Below the pieces are notes generated by a model. It ran no database searches, was not told the DNA's origin, and was given only the letters and a program-made list of their open reading frames with translations. From Bacteroidales bacterium (GTDB lineage: Bacteria; Bacteroidota; Bacteroidia; Bacteroidales; F082), in the NCBI GenBank assembly GCA_017549805.1, contig JAFYNJ010000004.1:1-64000 (forward strand): DNA of 64,000 nucleotides. The letters are read 5' to 3'. The position numbers and the translations under genes are program-made. This document shows, one piece after another, positions 16,411 to 25,333 of the stretch (positions within the stretch are counted from its first letter, which is position 1; each line of letters opens with the position of its first letter).

Positions 16411-19400
16411 ATGCTAAAAATGAAAGCTAAAACTCTCACCATTCTCTTGGCACTTTTGTCACTCGTTTCGTTCGGTCAACAATGGACCGGCATTTCACAG
16501 AACACACCCGATGGCATCCAAACCACTTTGCTGTCATCATCAGAATCCAACATCACGGTCAGCATACAAGTCCCCGGGTTCTACACCTCCAAGGTGACCA
16601 CGCCCCGTGGCGAGGCCGACATCGTTTCGATTCCCAACGCTGTCAACGTCGCAGCAGCGGGTGAGCCAAACCTTCCGATGATTCCCATCCCAGCCATCAT
16701 CGGCGACAAAGCGCTGATGCAAGTTAGGGTCGTCAAGTCCGAATTTGTTGACTTTGAGAATGTGGAAATCGCTCCTTCGAAAGGCGACTTCCCGCGTTCC
16801 ATCCATCCCGACGACGTGCCCTATACCTACGGCGAAATGTATCAGCAAAACGCCTTCTTCCCATCACAATTGGCCAAGTTGGATGAACCTTACATCCATC
16901 GCGATGTGAGAGGACAGAACATGATGGTCACTCCTATTGCATATAACCCGGCTACCAAGGTTCTCAGGGTTTACAAGCACATCATATTGAGCATGGTCCG
17001 GATTGGCGAGGATGATAGAAACATCATTTCCAACCGTTCAAAAACGATGGTCCTGGATCCCGAATTCAAGGCGATCTATCAAAGCCGATATATCAACTAC
17101 GAAGCATCAATGGCCAAATACACCCCCATCGAGGAAAACGGCGAGCTTCTCATCATCTGCCATGATGCCTTCATGAATGCCATGGAACCCTTTGTGGCAT
17201 GGAAAAAGCAGATCGGCCGCCCCACAACCATGGTTGGAACCAGTGTGACGGGCAATTCTGCAACTACCATCAAGTCGTACATCGACACTTATTATGCTTC
17301 CCATCCCAATTTGACCTCGATTCTTCTTGTTGGCGATGTTGCCCAAATTCCCGGTACTTACGTGAATGCAGGCTCAGGATACACTGGCTATTCAGGTTAC
17401 GGTGACCTTCCATACGGCCAAACCGTTGGCACCGACAGCTACAACGAAGTGATCATCGGTCGATTCTGCTGTGACAACGAAGCCCAAGTGACCAACCATG
17501 TCAACAAAGTCTTGAACTACGAGAGAGACCTTGACGAAACTGCCACTTGGCTCACCATAGGACAAGGTGTGAGCAAGAACGAAGGAGCCGGACAAGGTCA
17601 CTATGGAGAAGCCGACTACCAACATATCGACAATATCAGGAATGATCTACTGGATTACAACTACACTGAAGTTCACCGCGACTACCAGAGTGTCACAGGT
17701 GTGACGGCCAGTGCAGCCACCATCAGCCAACACATCAACGAAGGTGTGAGCATCATCAACTATTGCAATCACGGCTCGGAGACCAGCTGGGGCGTTTTCA
17801 GCTACAGCAACTCAAATGTCAATTCCTTGACCAACGATTACAAGTTGCCATACATTATTTCCGTGGCCTGCTTGAACGGAAAATACGACCATGGTGGAAA
17901 CGGTTGCTTCGCAGAGGCTTGGATGCGTGCTACCAATAACAGCACAGGCAATCCAACCGGCGCTATCGGCGGCATGTTCTCCTATATCTCCCAACCTTGG
18001 ACACCCCCTCAATATGGCCAGGACGAAATGGTAGATATCCTTGTGGAATCCATCAGCAGTACCATCAGGCGCACCATGGGCGGTGTGTCGATCAACGGCA
18101 ACTTACGCGTTCTCGACCTGGGTGCCACACAAAACCAGAACAAGGGAACCTACAACTGCTGGATCCTCTTTGGCGACCCCACCCTCACCTTGCGCAATGC
18201 CATTCCTGCCACCATGACCGTCACAGCCCCCACCCAAATTGGGTCGGACGACAGCAGTTACACCTTGACGGCCACCAACGGCAATGGTGCCTTGGCTACA
18301 CTGACGCGTGACGGTGAAATCATGGGATCCGCCACCATTGAAAACGGCATCGCAACCATCACCTTTGCAGCCCCGGAGACCACCGGAATGGCCACCTTGA
18401 CCGTTTTCGGCTACAACAAAAAAACCTATACGACCACCATTGAAATCGCCTCCGGCAATACCATCAACGTAAATGCCACGGCTGTGACGCCAACCATCCC
18501 CTTGGGCGGCAGCACGCAACTCACCGCCACCGTCTTCGGCCTCGACAGCACTTTCACCTATCAATGGACCCCCATTGAATCGCTGGACGATCCCACCCTA
18601 CAATCCCCTACTGCCACACCTGAAACCACCACGGTTTATACCTGCACCGTGACCTGCGGCGACTTGACGGGAACCTCAGCATGCACCGTCTCCGTGGTTT
18701 GTCCTCCCACCAACTTAACCGCTGTAGTGCAAGATGATGTCAACGTATTGCTCAACTGGGAGGCCGCTCCAATGGCAAGATCCTACATTGTTTACCGAAA
18801 CGACATCATGGTGGCTGAAAACGTCATAACAACCAGCTGGACCGATATCGGTTTGGAGCCCGGAACCTACAGCTATCAAGTTGCCACCAACTATTCCGGA
18901 GTGCTTTCTCCCATGTCAGAGACAGCTGCCGTCACCATTGACGGAACAACAACCTGTCCTGCGCCTGAGAACTTCACCGGGGAATACTACTGGGAAGGTC
19001 CTGAATTCGGTGCAAAACTGGCTTGGGACAGAGCTGAATACGGGGTTACCCTCGACAGGTTCGAAGTATACAGAAGCGATGACAACGAAAGCTTCAAGTT
19101 GGTCAACCGCATTGTCAATACACCTTCCATAACGCATTATGAATGCAGGGATGTGTTGGAGGAAGCTGGCGAGTACACCTATCGCATCATCGCCTTCTAC
19201 CTGAACGGCTGCGAATCGGATCCCATCGACATTGAGCTCACAATCACTTCCATCAACGGGGCTTACACAAACAACTTCTCAGTGTACCCCAACCCCACCG
19301 AAGGAAAGGTCACGGTAACAGCGGATAACCTAAAGCAAATCCGTATTGTCAACCATCTTGGACAAACCGTAAGCCAAATCGCCACCGACAGCAATAGCGT

Positions 19401-19494
19401 CACTATTGATCTCGCCCCGTTTGGCAAAGGCATTTATGTGATACTGATCGATTCAGACGAAGGCGTTTCCTCCAAGAAAATCATCGTTCAATAA
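16411..19494 (+). CDS. Gingipain R-like C25 cysteine protease 2, T9SS cargo
   Basis: Secreted cysteine endopeptidase of 1027 aa, predicted Arg-specific. Layout: signal peptide about 1-23; Rgp-type prodomain to 236; catalytic domain to about 590; IgSF-like domain about 605-685; a PKD/Ig-like domain with YQWTP about 690-768; two Fn3 domains about 770-945; T9SS sorting domain about 950-1027. It has the full RgpB set: E391 (Glu152), D402 (Asp163, GEADYQH), H454 (NHGSE), C487 (VACLNG) and prodomain R129 (Arg126). The junction SMAK|YTPIEE closely matches RgpB EATR|YTPVEE but with Lys236 replacing Arg. Start is 16411, or 16420 (MKAKTL). It heads a long plus-strand run through the nuclease, hisS and hutH with no visible terminator. 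Confidence 0.95.
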   Translation: MLKMKAKTLTILLALLSLVSFGQQWTGISQNTPDGIQTTLLSSSESNITVSIQVPGFYTSKVTTPRGEADIVSIPNAVNVAAAGEPNLPMIPIPAIIGDKALMQVRVVKSEFVDFENVEIAPSKGDFPRSIHPDDVPYTYGEMYQQNAFFPSQLAKLDEPYIHRDVRGQNMMVTPIAYNPATKVLRVYKHIILSMVRIGEDDRNIISNRSKTMVLDPEFKAIYQSRYINYEASMAKYTPIEENGELLIICHDAFMNAMEPFVAWKKQIGRPTTMVGTSVTGNSATTIKSYIDTYYASHPNLTSILLVGDVAQIPGTYVNAGSGYTGYSGYGDLPYGQTVGTDSYNEVIIGRFCCDNEAQVTNHVNKVLNYERDLDETATWLTIGQGVSKNEGAGQGHYGEADYQHIDNIRNDLLDYNYTEVHRDYQSVTGVTASAATISQHINEGVSIINYCNHGSETSWGVFSYSNSNVNSLTNDYKLPYIISVACLNGKYDHGGNGCFAEAWMRATNNSTGNPTGAIGGMFSYISQPWTPPQYGQDEMVDILVESISSTIRRTMGGVSINGNLRVLDLGATQNQNKGTYNCWILFGDPTLTLRNAIPATMTVTAPTQIGSDDSSYTLTATNGNGALATLTRDGEIMGSATIENGIATITFAAPETTGMATLTVFGYNKKTYTTTIEIASGNTINVNATAVTPTIPLGGSTQLTATVFGLDSTFTYQWTPIESLDDPTLQSPTATPETTTVYTCTVTCGDLTGTSACTVSVVCPPTNLTAVVQDDVNVLLNWEAAPMARSYIVYRNDIMVAENVITTSWTDIGLEPGTYSYQVATNYSGVLSPMSETAAVTIDGTTTCPAPENFTGEYYWEGPEFGAKLAWDRAEYGVTLDRFEVYRSDDNESFKLVNRIVNTPSITHYECRDVLEEAGEYTYRIIAFYLNGCESDPIDIELTITSINGAYTNNFSVYPNPTEGKVTVTADNLKQIRIVNHLGQTVSQIATDSNSVTIDLAPFGKGIYVILIDSDEGVSSKKIIVQ

Positions 19495-19509
19495 CAAAAT
19501 TCCTTCTCC

Positions 19510-20922
19510 ATGAAAATCAAGTTTATCGGTGCTGCCAAGGAAGTAACGGGAAGCAAGCATCTCATCACCACGGACCACGGGAAGAAAATCCTGCTCGATT
19601 GTGGCATGTTCCAAGGCAAAGGCCTGGAAACCGATGCTGCCAACCGAAACACCATGGTGGATCCCAAAGAGGTGGATTATATCGTCCTGACCCACGCCCA
19701 TATCGACCATTGCGGCTTGATCCCCTATTTCTACAAAAATGGATTCAGGGGCCAGGTGGTCTGCACCGATGCCACACACGACCTATGCAACATCATGTTG
19801 CCTGATAGCGGCTTCATTCAAGAGAACGATATGGAGTGGTTCAACAAGAAACGCCGCAAACAAGGTTTGCCGGCATTGGATCCCATCTATACGGAGAAAG
19901 ACGCCCGAGCTTGTATGGATCTCTTTGTCAGCGTAGCCTACAACCGCTATCTGTATCTCGACAACAACATCAAGGTCAAGTTCAACAACACAGGTCATTT
20001 ATTGGGTAGCGGATGCGCCATCCTTGAAATCGACGAGGGCGGCGCCATGACGCGCATTGCCTACACGGGCGACATCGGACGCGAATACAACTATCTGCTC
20101 CGTTCCCCGGAACCCTTTCCTCACTGCGACTATCTCATCACCGAAGCCACTTACGGCAACCGGCTCCATAGCGATCGAAGCAATGCGGAACAGCAGCTGT
20201 TGGATATCATCTACCATACCTGCGTGGAGAAACGCGGCAAGCTGATCATTCCTTCGTTTGCCGTCAGCCGCACCCAAGAAATCGTCTATCTACTGAACAA
20301 TTTCTACAATGAAGGCAAGCTTCCCGAAAAGATCCCCGTATTTGTTGACAGTCCTTTGGCCGTCAACGCCACCGAGATCTTCCGCATGCATGTCAATCTG
20401 TTCAACGATGAGGTGAAAAACGTCATCGAGTACGATCCCGACCCCTTCGGTTTCAACAGCCTTACCTTCATCCGCGACATTAACGAATCCAAGGCGTTGA
20501 ACTCCCGCAAAGAGCCCTGCATCATCATCTCGGCCTCAGGCATGATGGAGGCTGGGCGTATCAAGCACCATCTGGCCAACAGCATCACGAACCCGCGCAA
20601 TTCCATCTTGGCGATCGGTTACTGCTCACCAGAGACCTTGGGGGCCAAACTGTTGGCAGATCCCAAGCCTCGCACCGTGTCCATCTTCGGCAACGAATAC
20701 ACGGTAGCTGCGGAGATCTTTTCCATTGATGCCTTCAGCGGCCATGGCGACTACAACGAACTCGTCGACTACCTGAGATGCCAAGATCCAAGCAAAATCA
20801 AGAAGACCTTCCTCGTCCATGGTGAACCCGATGCCTTGCAATACTACAAGCGCGTCTTGCGGAAAGAAGGCTGGGAAAACATCGTCATTCCCGAACCCGG
20901 AGAAACATTCGAACTGAAATAA
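19510..20922 (+). CDS. Beta-CASP metallo-beta-lactamase-fold nuclease
   Basis: Predicted zinc-dependent RNase of 470 aa in the CPSF73/RNase J superfamily, probably acting on RNA in the cytoplasm. Motifs seen: HAHIDHCG (motif 2), NTGHLLGSG, AYTGDIGRE, then the beta-CASP region with EATYGNR, SPLAVNATEIF, ISASGMMEAGRIKHHL, DAFSGHGDYNEL and a late VHGE. Length and domain order match the bacterial YhiA/CPSF-like group rather than RNase J, which is longer and has a C-terminal domain. It lies 15 bases after the gingipain gene and 9 before hisS. Confidence 0.92.
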   Translation: MKIKFIGAAKEVTGSKHLITTDHGKKILLDCGMFQGKGLETDAANRNTMVDPKEVDYIVLTHAHIDHCGLIPYFYKNGFRGQVVCTDATHDLCNIMLPDSGFIQENDMEWFNKKRRKQGLPALDPIYTEKDARACMDLFVSVAYNRYLYLDNNIKVKFNNTGHLLGSGCAILEIDEGGAMTRIAYTGDIGREYNYLLRSPEPFPHCDYLITEATYGNRLHSDRSNAEQQLLDIIYHTCVEKRGKLIIPSFAVSRTQEIVYLLNNFYNEGKLPEKIPVFVDSPLAVNATEIFRMHVNLFNDEVKNVIEYDPDPFGFNSLTFIRDINESKALNSRKEPCIIISASGMMEAGRIKHHLANSITNPRNSILAIGYCSPETLGAKLLADPKPRTVSIFGNEYTVAAEIFSIDAFSGHGDYNELVDYLRCQDPSKIKKTFLVHGEPDALQYYKRVLRKEGWENIVIPEPGETFELK

Positions 20923-20931
20923 CCCAATAAC

Positions 20932-22290
20932 ATGGCACAAAAACCCTCGATACCCAAAGGCACACGCGACTTCCTTCCGGAAGTCATGGTGCGCCGCAAC
21001 TATATTTTCGACACCATCAAATCCGTCTTCAAGCGCTATGGCTTCCTGCCCATCGAGACCCCCTCGATGGAAAACCTCAGCACCTTGTTGGGCAAATACG
21101 GTGAAGAGGGCGACAAGCTCCTTTTCCGCATCCTCAACTCCGGCGACTTCATGTCGGGTGTGGAACAAAACGGCGAGCCGCTGGAGTCGCTGAAACTGGC
21201 TGGCAAGATCACAGAGAAAGGACTTCGCTACGATCTCACCGTGCCTTTTGCACGTTTTGTCACCATGTACCGCGACCAGATCGCCTTCCCGTTCAAGCGC
21301 TACCAAATTCAACCCGTGTGGCGCGCCGACCGACCCCAGAAGGGCCGTTACCGCGAGTTCTACCAGTGCGATGTGGACATCATCGGCAGCAACTCCATCC
21401 TCAATGAAGCCGAGTTGGTCAACATCGTGAACGATGTTTTCAACGACTTGAAAATCAAGGTGATATTAAAGATCAACAACCGTAAGGTGTTGGCCGGCAT
21501 CGCCGAATATATCGGCAAATCAGATGCCTTGATTGATATCACCGTGGCCATCGACAAGCTCGACAAGATCGGCATCGAGGCCGTCAATGCCGAATTGGCC
21601 GAGAAGGGCTTGGAGCCCGAAGCCATTGAGAAACTGCAGCCCATCCTGTTCATGCAAGGCAACACCCGCGAGAAACTCGCCCAGCTGAAACCTTTGCTCA
21701 ACAACGAAGTCGGCCAAAAAGGCATCGAAGAGTTGGAGACCCTGTTCGACTACATCGACAACATGGAGTTGAACATTGACACAGAACTCGATCTCACTTT
21801 GGCCCGCGGTTTGAATTACTATACCGGTGCCATCTTTGAGGTGAAAGCCAAGGACTTCCCTATGGGCAGCATCTCAGGCGGCGGTCGCTACGACAACCTT
21901 ACCGGCATCTTTGGTCTTCCCAACGTCTCAGGTGTGGGCATCAGCTTCGGTGCCGACCGTATCTATGATGTGTTGGAAGGCTTGAAACTCTTCCCCGAGA
22001 CGATGTCGGAAAGCACCCGGGTGATCTTCCTCAACTTCGGCACGAACGAGGAGAAATATTGCCTGAAATACCTAAACCAAGTGCGTAAACACGGCATCAA
22101 CGCAGAAATCTATCCCGATGCCGCCAAGATCCAAAAACAGATGAAATACGCCGACCAGCGCAACATCCCCATCGTGGTCATCGCAGGCGAGACTGAAGTC
22201 GCCGAGCATCAATTCACCGTGAAATGGATGAAGGAAGGTCGCCAGGAAACCGTCAACGCAGAACAATTAGTAGCAACAATCCAGATATGA
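20932..22290 (+). CDS. hisS: Histidine--tRNA ligase
   Basis: Class II synthetase charging tRNA-His in the cytoplasm; 452 aa. Motif 1 is around [10 protein letters not shown] and [13 protein letters not shown], and motif 2 around [30 protein letters not shown]. HisRS signature [17 protein letters not shown] and motif 3 [27 protein letters not shown] follow. The C-terminal anticodon-binding domain runs from about 350. The stop codon overlaps the hutH start (ATGA), so the two are translationally coupled. Confidence 0.97.
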   Translation: MAQKPSIPKGTRDFLPEVMVRRNYIFDTIKSVFKRYGFLPIETPSMENLSTLLGKYGEEGDKLLFRILNSGDFMSGVEQNGEPLESLKLAGKITEKGLRYDLTVPFARFVTMYRDQIAFPFKRYQIQPVWRADRPQKGRYREFYQCDVDIIGSNSILNEAELVNIVNDVFNDLKIKVILKINNRKVLAGIAEYIGKSDALIDITVAIDKLDKIGIEAVNAELAEKGLEPEAIEKLQPILFMQGNTREKLAQLKPLLNNEVGQKGIEELETLFDYIDNMELNIDTELDLTLARGLNYYTGAIFEVKAKDFPMGSISGGGRYDNLTGIFGLPNVSGVGISFGADRIYDVLEGLKLFPETMSESTRVIFLNFGTNEEKYCLKYLNQVRKHGINAEIYPDAAKIQKQMKYADQRNIPIVVIAGETEVAEHQFTVKWMKEGRQETVNAEQLVATIQI

Positions 22291-23798
22291 AAACGCATTA
22301 CATCAGTTCAAAAGAGCTTACTTTCAAACAAGTCAACGAAATACTCACCCAGGGCTACCAACTCGCCCTCTCCGATGAGGCCATCAAACGCATTCAGCAT
22401 TGTCGCGACTATCTCGACAAAAAGATGGAGAACCCAGAGAAGCCCATCTATGGCGTGACCACCGGCTTTGGCTCCCTCTGTGACCACAGCATCTCCAAGA
22501 AGGATTTAAGCACCTTGCAGAAGAACCTCGTCATGTCGCATGCCTGCGGCACAGGCGAGATGGTTCCCGAAGAGATCATCCGTCTCATGCTGCTCCTCAA
22601 GGTACAGAGCCTCAGCTACGGCAATAGCGGCGTTCAGGTCATCACCGTCCAACGTTTGATCGACTTCTTTAACAACGATGTGCTTCCCGTGGTTTACAAC
22701 CAAGGCTCTCTCGGCGCTTCGGGCGACTTGGCTCCATTGGCCAACCTGATGCTGCCTTTACTCGGCTTGGGTGAGGTCCACTTCCAAGGCAAGATCGTTC
22801 CCGCCAAACAAGTGCTCAAGAAGTTCGGTTGGAAACCCATCACGCTCCAGTCGAAAGAAGGTTTGGCCCTGCTCAACGGCACCCAGTTCATGAGCAGCTA
22901 CGGCACCTATGTGTTGCTCAAGGCCTTCCGCCTGAGCTACCTCGCCGACTTGATCGGTTGCGTTTCGTTGGAGGCTTTCGACGGCCGCATTGAGCCTTTC
23001 TATGACCAAGTGCACCAGATTCGCCATCACAACGGCCAAATCGTCACAGCCAAGCGCGTGCGCAACTTCTTGAAGGGCAGCCAGCTGATTTCACGCGAAA
23101 AGAAACATGTGCAGGATCCCTATTCGTTCCGCTGCATGCCACAGGTGCATGGTGCATCGAAGGATGCCATCGACTATGTGGCCTCCGTGTTCAGTGAGGA
23201 GATCAATGCCGTCACCGACAACCCGACCATCTTCCCCGATGAGGACCTGGTCATCAGCGCCGGCAACTTCCACGGCCAGCCTCTGGCCATCACCTTGGAC
23301 TTCCTTGCCATCGCCATGGCTGAACTCGGCAACATCAGCGAACGCCGTGTGTATCAACTCATCAGCGGCAAGCGCGAACTGCCTTCGTTCCTCGTTGCGG
23401 AGCCTGGCCTCAACAGCGGTTTCATGATCCCGCAATATGCCGCTGCCGCCATCGTCAGCCAAAGCAAACAGCTCTGCTCCCCCGCTTCGGTCGATAGCAT
23501 CGAGTCGTCGCAAGGCCAGGAGGACCACGTAAGCATGGGCGCCAACGCAGCCACCAAGGCTTTGCGCGTAGCCGAGAACCTGGAACGCGTCCTCGCCATC
23601 GAACTGCTCAACGCCGCCCAAGCTCTGGAATTCCGCCGTCCACTGAAATCCTCGAAGACCATCGAGAAATTCGTTGCCGAATACCGCAAAGTCGTGGAGT
23701 TTGTCCGCGTTGACAAAGTGATGTACACTGAGATTGCCAAGAGCGTTGACTTTGTGAAGAACTATCCGCTCGATTTCGACACCTTAAAGAACAAATGA
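22287..23798 (+). CDS. hutH: Histidine ammonia-lyase
   Basis: Deaminates L-histidine to urocanate and ammonia in the cytoplasm; 503 aa. The electrophilic MIO cofactor forms from Ala-Ser-Gly in [12 protein letters not shown] (A144-S145-G146). [10 protein letters not shown], the His-selective [11 protein letters not shown] loop, SSYGTY, and late NPTI / [12 protein letters not shown] sequences are all typical of HAL rather than PAL/TAL. I placed the start at ATG 22287, overlapping the hisS stop; an upstream ATG at 22224 lies inside hisS. No hutU, hutI or formiminotransferase gene is nearby, so the rest of the pathway is elsewhere or absent. Confidence 0.95.
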   Translation: MKTHYISSKELTFKQVNEILTQGYQLALSDEAIKRIQHCRDYLDKKMENPEKPIYGVTTGFGSLCDHSISKKDLSTLQKNLVMSHACGTGEMVPEEIIRLMLLLKVQSLSYGNSGVQVITVQRLIDFFNNDVLPVVYNQGSLGASGDLAPLANLMLPLLGLGEVHFQGKIVPAKQVLKKFGWKPITLQSKEGLALLNGTQFMSSYGTYVLLKAFRLSYLADLIGCVSLEAFDGRIEPFYDQVHQIRHHNGQIVTAKRVRNFLKGSQLISREKKHVQDPYSFRCMPQVHGASKDAIDYVASVFSEEINAVTDNPTIFPDEDLVISAGNFHGQPLAITLDFLAIAMAELGNISERRVYQLISGKRELPSFLVAEPGLNSGFMIPQYAAAAIVSQSKQLCSPASVDSIESSQGQEDHVSMGANAATKALRVAENLERVLAIELLNAAQALEFRRPLKSSKTIEKFVAEYRKVVEFVRVDKVMYTEIAKSVDFVKNYPLDFDTLKNK

Positions 23799-24319
23799 TA
23801 GAAGAACCCGTCAAACGGCCCGTTGGGATGACCATCCTGCTGGTATTGTCATTGATCAATGCCATCTACCAGCTTTTCAGCTCCCTTTTCACCTATTTCT
23901 TTGGACCAATGATGAAAGAGATGCTTGAAAACGGGCAGTTTGAGGACTCTTTCCGCGCGTTCATGCCCAACACCGACGAGGCCACCTTTGAAGCCATGAT
24001 GGACAACATCGCAACGCAGTTGAGTGTCAATCCCACCTATTACCTCATCCTGTTCGTCTTGTTCCTCGGATCGTTGATCGGCGTCATCAAAATGTTCAAA
24101 CTACAGCGCATTGGATTCCATATCTATAGCATCTCACAGTTCTTGATCTTGATTGCGGGAGTCGCATTTATCCATTCCAAGCAGGCCCAAGGCGGATTCT
24201 TCAGCGAATTCATCACCACCTTGCTGTTCATCCTAATCTATCATTTGTATTTCAAGCGCATTGAGTTCGAGGAGCAACAATTAAACCAAGACAAGCATGG
24301 ACCAGCCGAAGGAGAGTAA
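23795..24319 (+). CDS. Small integral membrane protein, function unknown
   Basis: I do not recognise a family. The 174 aa protein has about four hydrophobic segments: near 10-35 (ILLVLSLINAIYQLF), about 82-100, about 105-128 and about 137-155, and a polar Glu/Gln-rich tail. A polar loop with acidic residues (about 42-75) separates the first two. Its ATG overlaps the hutH stop (ATGA), and its own 3' end overlaps the next membrane-protein gene by 23 bases, so the three are translated as a unit. A role beside histidine degradation is not evident. Confidence 0.75.
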   Translation: MIEEPVKRPVGMTILLVLSLINAIYQLFSSLFTYFFGPMMKEMLENGQFEDSFRAFMPNTDEATFEAMMDNIATQLSVNPTYYLILFVLFLGSLIGVIKMFKLQRIGFHIYSISQFLILIAGVAFIHSKQAQGGFFSEFITTLLFILIYHLYFKRIEFEEQQLNQDKHGPAEGE

Positions 24320-24755
24320 GATATTCGACCTTAAGCCCGAGTTGACTTTGGCGATGAAGTTGGCGGCGACCTTTGCCATTACCTATTATGGCATGTTGTT
24401 CCTCTATGAGGTATTTACCCTGGTGATGTACCACTACTCGATCGATTCCTATTATTTTGGCAATGCCGAAAGCCTTGAGAACCAATACTGGGACTTCGGT
24501 TATCTCGTCATTGAATTCTTGCTATCGGGACTTCTGGTGTTCAGTCTGATACAGATTTTCCGCAAAAAGGCACATGGAAAAGCCATTTTCGTCGGCGCTT
24601 CCATCCTACTCATCGCTTTCCAGCTGATCACCTCGGGCATTCATCCGTGGGTGAAATACGCAATGGAGGTATTGATGGTGCTGATCATTGCACCTATCAA
24701 GATCAAGAAGAAAGGGAGTCAACCTCAGGCTCAGGAGCCCCAGGATCCTTCCTGA
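24297..24755 (+). CDS. Small integral membrane protein, function unknown
   Basis: Unrecognised 152 aa protein with about four membrane segments (around 20-45, 67-88, 97-113 and 120-135) and a basic, then Gln/Pro-rich C-terminal tail (KIKKKG, PQAQEPQ). It overlaps the preceding membrane-protein gene and ends only 4 bases before the convergent iorB gene. No separate terminator fits between them, so transcripts from both sides probably read into each other. The pair of small membrane proteins may form one complex; this is inference from their coupling only. Confidence 0.7.
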   Translation: MDQPKESKIFDLKPELTLAMKLAATFAITYYGMLFLYEVFTLVMYHYSIDSYYFGNAESLENQYWDFGYLVIEFLLSGLLVFSLIQIFRKKAHGKAIFVGASILLIAFQLITSGIHPWVKYAMEVLMVLIIAPIKIKKKGSQPQAQEPQDPS

Positions 24756-24759
24756 AGTG

Positions 24760-25329
24760 TCATTTCTTAGCCTGTTCGTAGCCAGCATGCAGTGCCTGCA
24801 TGTTCACCTCTACGACTTCGGCACCTTTGTTTCCGAAGATATGGGTGATGGCCTCTTCGACCTTACCCAGCTCAATATCCAGATAAGGCACGGTAGCGCC
24901 CAGCAACACCATGTTCGAACGCGCTTTGATGGTCTTGGCGATCTCTGAAGCGTTGAAGCTGACCAGATTCTTGATCTTGCCCAGCTCGGCGTTCACCTTT
25001 TCCATGTCGGGATAGTTCTTGATGTTGACGAAAGGCTCGTTGTTGGTGATGATCCAGCCGTCTTTGGCCAACCAGGGCAGATAGCGCAAGGCTTCCATCG
25101 GCTCACTGGAGAGGATGATGTCGGCATGGCCTTCGGGAATGACGTCGGCAAAGATCTCTTCACTGGAAAGTCTCAAGTGGGAGAACACCGATCCGCCGCG
25201 TTGCGACATGCCATGGATTTCGGACTGTTTGAGGTTGAGGCCCATATTCAATGCGGCATCCGAGATGATCTTGGCAACGGAAACAATGCCATCGCCGCCA
25301 ACACCGCATAATACGATATCTTTTTTCAT
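24760..25329 (-). CDS. iorB: Indolepyruvate:ferredoxin oxidoreductase, beta (gamma-domain) subunit
   Basis: Partner subunit of IorA; 189 aa. It is a single pyruvate-ferredoxin-oxidoreductase gamma domain, with the N-terminal GVGGDGIVSVAKIISDAA, SEIHGMSQRGGSVFSHLR and a later NMVLLGA. The complex oxidises aryl 2-oxo acids derived from aromatic amino acids to aryl-acetyl-CoA, reducing ferredoxin, under anaerobic conditions in the cytoplasm. It may also run in reverse for amino-acid synthesis. It starts 4 bases after iorA. Confidence 0.93.
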   Translation of the reverse strand: MKKDIVLCGVGGDGIVSVAKIISDAALNMGLNLKQSEIHGMSQRGGSVFSHLRLSSEEIFADVIPEGHADIILSSEPMEALRYLPWLAKDGWIITNNEPFVNIKNYPDMEKVNAELGKIKNLVSFNASEIAKTIKARSNMVLLGATVPYLDIELGKVEEAITHIFGNKGAEVVEVNMQALHAGYEQAKK

Positions 25330-25333
25330 AGGT

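Noticed and set aside
22224-22286. 21-residue N-terminal extension of HutH
   Set aside because: It lies inside hisS in another frame. The ATG overlapping the hisS stop gives a normal HAL N-terminus.
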